Source: CBDIHH01 sp965279095 (GTDB taxonomy: Bacteria; Pseudomonadota; Alphaproteobacteria; Caulobacterales; Caulobacteraceae). Taken from it: a stretch of DNA of 64,000 nucleotides. The DNA is taken from NCBI GenBank assembly GCA_965279095.1, contig CBDIHH010000005.1, positions 372,001 to 436,000 on the forward strand, in the 5' to 3' direction. The position numbers were made by a program, and so were the translations under genes. The notes beneath the pieces are model-generated. The model was not told the origin of the DNA and did no database searches. It saw only the letters and a list, made by a program, of their open reading frames with translations. Shown here in pieces: positions 60,255-64,000 of this stretch (within the stretch, counting starts at the first letter, position 1; each line of letters starts with the position of its first letter).

Positions 60255-61709
60255 TTGAAAACCTGGATCAAAGCCGGAGGACTCGCCGCAGCCATGGCCG
60301 TCATCGCCAGCGCCGCCCTGGCGCAGACCATCACCGGCCCGGTAGCGGGCAAGCCTGTCCTGGGCCTGGGCGCCTTCGACCTGGCGCCGCTGAACTATCA
60401 GGCTGAGGAGTATTTCCTGGCAGGAGAGGCGACCTCGTACAAGGCCGTGGGCGAACAGGGCGCGGACGGCCGCTGGACGGCGGCGGCGGACGCCAAGGCC
60501 CCCTTCACCACGCGCGTGGTGGTGGTGCGGCCCACCGACAAGGCGAAGTTCAACGGCACGGTGGTGGTGGAGTGGCTGAACGTCAGCGCCGGCACGGACG
60601 GGGCGCCGGACTGGAACTACCTGCACCGGGAGCTGATGCGCAGCGGCTATGCCTATGTGGGCGTCTCGGCTCAGAAGGTGGGCATCGACGGCGGCCCAAT
60701 GTCGTTCCCCGGCGCCATGCCGCTCAAGAAGGCCGATCCGACGCGGTACGGTCCCTTGAACCATCCCGGCGACGCCTTCGCCTATGACATCTTCACCCAG
60801 GCCGGAGGCGCCGTGCGCAAGGGCGGGCTGCTGGGCCCCCTCAAGGCCAAGCGGGTCATCGCCAGCGGAGAGTCCCAGTCCGCCGCCTACATGACCACCT
60901 ATGTCAACGCCATCGACCCCCTAACCAAGGCCTTCGACGGCTACCTGGTCCACTCCCGCTTCGGCGGCGCCGCCGCCCTGGAGGGCGGCTTCGCCCGCAG
61001 CATGCAGGCCACCACCCCGCAGCCGGTGCGGTTCCGCGACGACCTGCGCGTGCCGGTGATGACCTTCATTTCAGAGACGGACCTGATGACGCCGATCGCG
61101 GGCTATATCAGCGCCCGCCAGCCGGACACCGACCGTCTGCGGGTCTGGGAAGTGGCCGGGACCGCCCACGCCGACACCTACACCCTGATCGGCAGCGGCA
61201 TCGATTCCGGCTCGGCCCCCATCGAGGCCCTGGCGGCCGCCTTTGCGCCCATCGACAACATGATGGGCATGAAGCTGGGCAAGCCGATGAACGCGGCGCC
61301 TCAGCACCACTATGTCATGCAGGCCGCCCTGGCCTCGCTGGATCGCTGGGTGCGCACCGGGTCCGCCCCGCCCCACGGCCCCCAACTGGACGTCACCAAC
61401 ACGACGCCGCCGGCCCTGGCCGTGGACGCCAACGGCAACGCCACGGGCGGCGTCCGCTCGCCCTGGATGGACGCGCCCACCGCCAGGCTGTCGGGCCTCG
61501 GCCAGACGGGCGGGGGCTTCGCCGCCCTGTTCGGCGTCACCGAGCCCTATGACAAGGCGCGCCTGGCCCAGCTGTATCCGGGCGGGCAGGCCGACTATCT
61601 GAACAAGGTGCGCGCCTCCCTCGACGCGGCGGTGAAGGGCGGGTTCATCCTCGCCGCCGATGCGCCGGAGATTCTCGCCCTGACAGCCGCGATGTATCCC
61701 AAAGACTGA
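60255..61709 (+). CDS. Exported alpha/beta hydrolase (Abhydrolase_10-like)
   Basis: 484 residues from TTG 60255, with GAGGAAA upstream as ribosome-binding site. The signal peptide is MKTWIKAGGLAAAMAVIASA, ending LAQ. Conserved features of this family: FNGTVVVEWLNVSAGTDGAP, ELMRSGYAYVGVSAQKVGID, and the nucleophile elbow RVIASGESQSAAYMTTYVNA (Ser207). The acid and base probably lie in VPVMTFISETDLMTP and VAGTAHADTY. The natural substrate is unknown; an ester is likely. Co-directional with and 45 bp behind the DUF6351-like gene, so perhaps one operon. Confidence 0.8.
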   Translation: MKTWIKAGGLAAAMAVIASAALAQTITGPVAGKPVLGLGAFDLAPLNYQAEEYFLAGEATSYKAVGEQGADGRWTAAADAKAPFTTRVVVVRPTDKAKFNGTVVVEWLNVSAGTDGAPDWNYLHRELMRSGYAYVGVSAQKVGIDGGPMSFPGAMPLKKADPTRYGPLNHPGDAFAYDIFTQAGGAVRKGGLLGPLKAKRVIASGESQSAAYMTTYVNAIDPLTKAFDGYLVHSRFGGAAALEGGFARSMQATTPQPVRFRDDLRVPVMTFISETDLMTPIAGYISARQPDTDRLRVWEVAGTAHADTYTLIGSGIDSGSAPIEALAAAFAPIDNMMGMKLGKPMNAAPQHHYVMQAALASLDRWVRTGSAPPHGPQLDVTNTTPPALAVDANGNATGGVRSPWMDAPTARLSGLGQTGGGFAALFGVTEPYDKARLAQLYPGGQADYLNKVRASLDAAVKGGFILAADAPEILALTAAMYPKD

Positions 61710-61714
61710 GTCGC

Positions 61715-61742
61715 CGGGCGGCGGCCGCAAGGTCGCCGCCCG
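61715..61742. other. GC-rich hairpin after the hydrolase gene
   Basis: CGGGCGGCG (61715-61723) pairs with CGCCGCCCG (61734-61742) over a 10-nt loop. It begins 6 bp after the stop of the hydrolase gene. No T-tract follows. The rest of the 166-bp gap to the convergent gene (61710-61875) shows nothing else. Confidence 0.4.
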
Positions 61743-61875
61743 CGTATCGCCCGGGATGCAATGGCGGAACCCGCTCGCGGGAGACCCGTTGGGTGCGGAT
61801 GCTGTACCTCGCCCCCAGGATCTTCCTTCACCTGTGGCTCAACCTTCTGGTCGGCCCCCGGCCGGCGACTGAACC

Positions 61876-63120
61876 TCAGACGTTGCTCTGCTCGAAGGCC
61901 GCGTAGACCAGGGTCCGCAGATCGCGCCGCATGGGCAGGGCGGTGGTGGGCATCAGCTGAGTCATCAGGATGACGATCAGCTCCTCGACGGGATCGATCC
62001 AGAAGTAGGTCGAGGCCGCGCCGCCCCAGAAATACTCGCCGCGGGTCCCGGCCAGCAGGGTGCGGACCGGATCGACCGCCACGGCGACGCCCAGGCCAAA
62101 ACCGACGCCGGCGTAGTTGCTCTCGCTGAACAAGGACACCGACAGTTCCGTCAGGTCGGCGCCGCCGGGCAGGTGGTTGGCGGTCATCAGGGCCACCGTC
62201 TTGGGGCTGAGGTAGCGCACCCCGTCCAGGGCGCCGCCGTTCAGCATCATCCGGCAGAAGCGCAGGTAATCGGCCACGGTGGAGACCAGGCCGCCCCCGC
62301 CCGAGACGAACGTCGGCGGGCTCAGGAAGGGGCTGCTCTGGGGCTCGTCCTGCACGATCAGCCGGCGGTCCGGCCCGCTGATGTAGCAGGCGGCGAACCG
62401 GTCGGCCTGGTCGGGGCGCACCTGGAAGCCGGTGTCGGCCATTCCCAGGGGACCGAGCAGGCGGTCCTGCAGGACGGTTTCGAAGGGCCGCCCCTCGATG
62501 ACCCCGATGAGGTGGCCGAGCACATCGGTGGCCACCGAATAGTTCCAGTGATCGCCGGGCGAGAACTCCAGGGGCAGGCCGGCGAGAGCGTCGATCATCG
62601 CCGCCAGCCCCAGGGGACGGTCGCTCACGGCCACGCCCAGGTCGCGGTAGGCGGCGTCGATGGGCGTCCGTTCCTGGAAGCCGTAGGTGAGTCCAGACGT
62701 ATGACGCAGCAGGTCCACCACCAGCATCGGCCGGCTCGGCGGCGCGGCGGCCATGGGATCCGTCCCGGTGCGGTCGTGCACCCCGATCCCTCGCCACTGG
62801 GGAATGTAGCGGTCCACCCGGTCGTCCAGCGCCACCTTGCCTTCCTCCACCAGCATCATGAACAGCACGCTGGTGAGGGGCTTGGTCATGGAATAGATGC
62901 GGAACAGGGTGTCGGTCCGCATCGGGGCCGCGGCCTCGCGATCGGCCTGGCCCAGGGCGCTGAAATGGACCAGCGCCCCGCGCCGGCACACCAGGGTGAC
63001 CGCGCCGGCCAGGTGGCCGGGGTCGATGTAGGCGCGGCGGAAATGATCGTCGATCCGCTGCAGGCGGGCAGACGACAGGCCGACCGATTCCGGCCGGGTC
63101 AGGGTGATCTGGTCGCTCAT
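61876..63120 (-). CDS. Serine hydrolase, class C beta-lactamase fold
   Basis: 414 residues of the beta-lactamase-related esterase/peptidase family. The nucleophile motif S-x-x-K is SMTK (Ser77) in RIYSMTKPLTSVLFMMLVEE. The Tyr motif is in GDHWNYSVATDVLGHLIGVI. Other family segments: RRGALVHFSALGQADREAAA, LRHTSGLTYGF, PLGMADTGFQV and GEYFWGGAASTYFWIDPVEE. No signal peptide is evident, so it is probably a cytoplasmic esterase rather than an antibiotic-resistance enzyme. It converges with the two exported hydrolases. Confidence 0.9.
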   Translation of the reverse strand: MSDQITLTRPESVGLSSARLQRIDDHFRRAYIDPGHLAGAVTLVCRRGALVHFSALGQADREAAAPMRTDTLFRIYSMTKPLTSVLFMMLVEEGKVALDDRVDRYIPQWRGIGVHDRTGTDPMAAAPPSRPMLVVDLLRHTSGLTYGFQERTPIDAAYRDLGVAVSDRPLGLAAMIDALAGLPLEFSPGDHWNYSVATDVLGHLIGVIEGRPFETVLQDRLLGPLGMADTGFQVRPDQADRFAACYISGPDRRLIVQDEPQSSPFLSPPTFVSGGGGLVSTVADYLRFCRMMLNGGALDGVRYLSPKTVALMTANHLPGGADLTELSVSLFSESNYAGVGFGLGVAVAVDPVRTLLAGTRGEYFWGGAASTYFWIDPVEELIVILMTQLMPTTALPMRRDLRTLVYAAFEQSNV

Positions 63121-63213
63121 GCCGACTCCTCGGGGGCGGGCCGCACTACAGGCTCTGGAATGTTCCGCCGCCGTCCGCTATCCCACGCTCGCCCCGGAGG
63201 CCAGAGACTCGCC

Positions 63214-63519
63214 ATGCTCGCCCGCATATATCGCCCCACCAAGTCCGCCATGCAGTCCGGCATGGCCAAGACCGCCTTCTGGGTGCTGGAATTCGAGCCG
63301 GCCACGGCGCGCAGCACCGAGCCCCTGATGGGCTGGACCAGCTCCACCGACATGGACGGCCAGGTGCGGCTGACCTTCGACACCCGCGAGCAGGCGGTGG
63401 CCTATGCCCAGGACCATGGCATCCCCTTCCAGGTGATCGAGCCCAAGTCGCGCAGCAAGATCATCAAGGCCTATGCCGACAACTTCTCCAGCACCCGCCG
63501 GCAGCCCTGGACGCACTGA
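63214..63519 (+). CDS. NDUFS4-type ETC complex I subunit
   Basis: 101 residues from ATG 63214, with CCGGAGG at 63194-63200 in the leader. The family pattern is A-R-I-Y-x-P-x-K-x-A-M-Q-S-G at the start (MLARIYRPTKSAMQSGMAKT), then WVLEFEP, MGWTSSTDMDGQVRLTFDTR, EQAVAYAQDHGIPFQVIEPK and a basic end (YADNFSSTRRQPWTH). This is the bacterial homologue of the mitochondrial accessory subunit NDUFS4, found in Alphaproteobacteria, which binds NADH dehydrogenase I. Confidence 0.93.
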   Translation: MLARIYRPTKSAMQSGMAKTAFWVLEFEPATARSTEPLMGWTSSTDMDGQVRLTFDTREQAVAYAQDHGIPFQVIEPKSRSKIIKAYADNFSSTRRQPWTH

Positions 63520-63558
63520 TGGACTTTCGTCCCCGGGGCCGTCACCTTCCCCCATCAC

Positions 63559-63635
63559 GCGCCCTTAGCTCAGCTGGATAGAGCATCTGCCTTCTAAGCA
63601 GAGGGTCGCAGGTTCGAGTCCTGCAGGGCGCGCCA
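63559..63635 (+). tRNA. tRNA-Arg (anticodon TCT)
   Basis: 77 nt with encoded CCA. The acceptor GCGCCCT pairs with AGGGCGC. The D arm is AGCTCAGCTGGATAGAGC. The anticodon loop is CTTCTAA on a TCTGC/GCAGA stem. The T arm is CGCAGGTTCGAGTCCTGC. Discriminator base G. Confidence 0.97.
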
Positions 63636-63651
63636 ATCTCGAGGACCGCCG

Positions 63652-64000
63652 CTGACGGCTAGCCAATCCTTCGACGTCGTGGTCGTCGGCGCCGGCGCCG
63701 CGGGGATGATGTGCGCCATCGAGGCGGGGCGACGCGGGCGCTCGGTGCTGGTCGTCGACCATGCCGCCGCGCCCGGCGAGAAGATCCGCATCTCGGGCGG
63801 CGGCCGCTGCAACTTCACCAACCTGCATGTCCGTCCGGCGGCCTTCCTGTCGGGCAACCCGCGGTTCTGCCTCTCGGCCCTGAGCCGCTACACCCAGCGC
63901 GACTTCACGGCCCTGATCGAGCGCCACGGGATCGCCTATCACGAGAAGACCCTGGGGCAGCTGTTCTGCGACGGCTCGGCCCGGCAGGTGGTCGAGCTGC
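63652..64000 (+). CDS. BaiN/HI0933-like FAD-dependent oxidoreductase, partial
   Basis: The frame runs off the right edge (116 residues visible). It opens with FDVVVVGAGAAGMMCAIEAG, an FAD-binding Rossmann motif, followed by GEKIRISGGGRCNFTNLHVR, the signature of the BaiN/YhiN/HI0933 flavoprotein family. Function of the family is poorly defined. No ATG, GTG or TTG precedes the Rossmann motif in frame, so I propose CTG 63652, which has GAGGA at 63641-63645 at ideal 6-nt spacing. It starts 17 bp after tRNA-Arg. Confidence 0.85.
   Translation, partial: MTASQSFDVVVVGAGAAGMMCAIEAGRRGRSVLVVDHAAAPGEKIRISGGGRCNFTNLHVRPAAFLSGNPRFCLSALSRYTQRDFTALIERHGIAYHEKTLGQLFCDGSARQVVEL

Overview
The window is a very GC-rich alphaproteobacterial chromosome segment. 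Gene content and order (alaC-like aminotransferase, hom, glpX, recJ, tRNA-Glu, a two-domain cold shock protein, rplM-rpsI, heme A synthase, an NDUFS4-type complex I subunit) suggest the Caulobacterales, most like Caulobacter or Phenylobacterium. This is inferred from family resemblance and gene order, not from a database search. Genes are tightly packed, with many ATGA, GTGA and TGATG overlaps. I see no insertion sequence, phage, CRISPR array or replication origin.

Layout. 1-14.3 kb is mostly housekeeping: a small membrane stress protein (cut by the edge), heme A synthase, a PhoX-like secreted phosphatase, ribosomal proteins L13 and S9, a ParE-type toxin-antitoxin pair, a PHA synthase with a long basic Ala/Pro/Lys tail, an aminotransferase-hom-glpX-recJ run, tRNA-Glu, a double cold shock protein, a DUF192 protein and tRNA-Pro. 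14.4-34.8 kb is one minus-strand block of eight genes built round a 4091-residue filamentous-hemagglutinin-like exoprotein. From the promoter side it encodes the TpsB transporter, an ExbB channel fused to an exported DUF2341/LamG-like half, ExbD, TonB, a porin, an exported coiled-coil protein, the giant TpsA and an M23 peptidase. 35.0-45.3 kb is a type II secretion system: gspE-F-G-H-I-J-L-M-C/N-D-K on the minus strand, with the prepilin peptidase gene on the plus strand meeting gspK tail to tail. 45.6-47.4 kb, divergent from gspE, is a large DING/PstS-like protein. 48.3-56.9 kb is a kdp potassium-uptake operon (small ORF, kdpF, A, B, a TorF-like porin, C, D, E), converging on an orphan DUF4118 sensor-like gene. 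58-63 kb holds three hydrolase genes. The right edge has the complex I subunit, tRNA-Arg and the start of a FAD-dependent oxidoreductase.

How it may work together. Two envelope systems stand out. The first is a two-partner secretion locus that carries its own ExbB-ExbD-TonB energy module, porin and murein hydrolase. The second is a type II secretion operon sharing a low-GC control region with a DING-type phosphate-binding protein. That region carries sequences resembling PhoB boxes in both directions, and related sequence recurs between tpsB and the prepilin peptidase gene. This suggests, without proving it, that phosphate starvation controls secretion here, with the DING protein and perhaps the PhoX-like enzyme as cargo. 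The kdp operon also has an outer-membrane porin gene inserted between kdpB and kdpC and an upstream sequence resembling the E. coli KdpE site.
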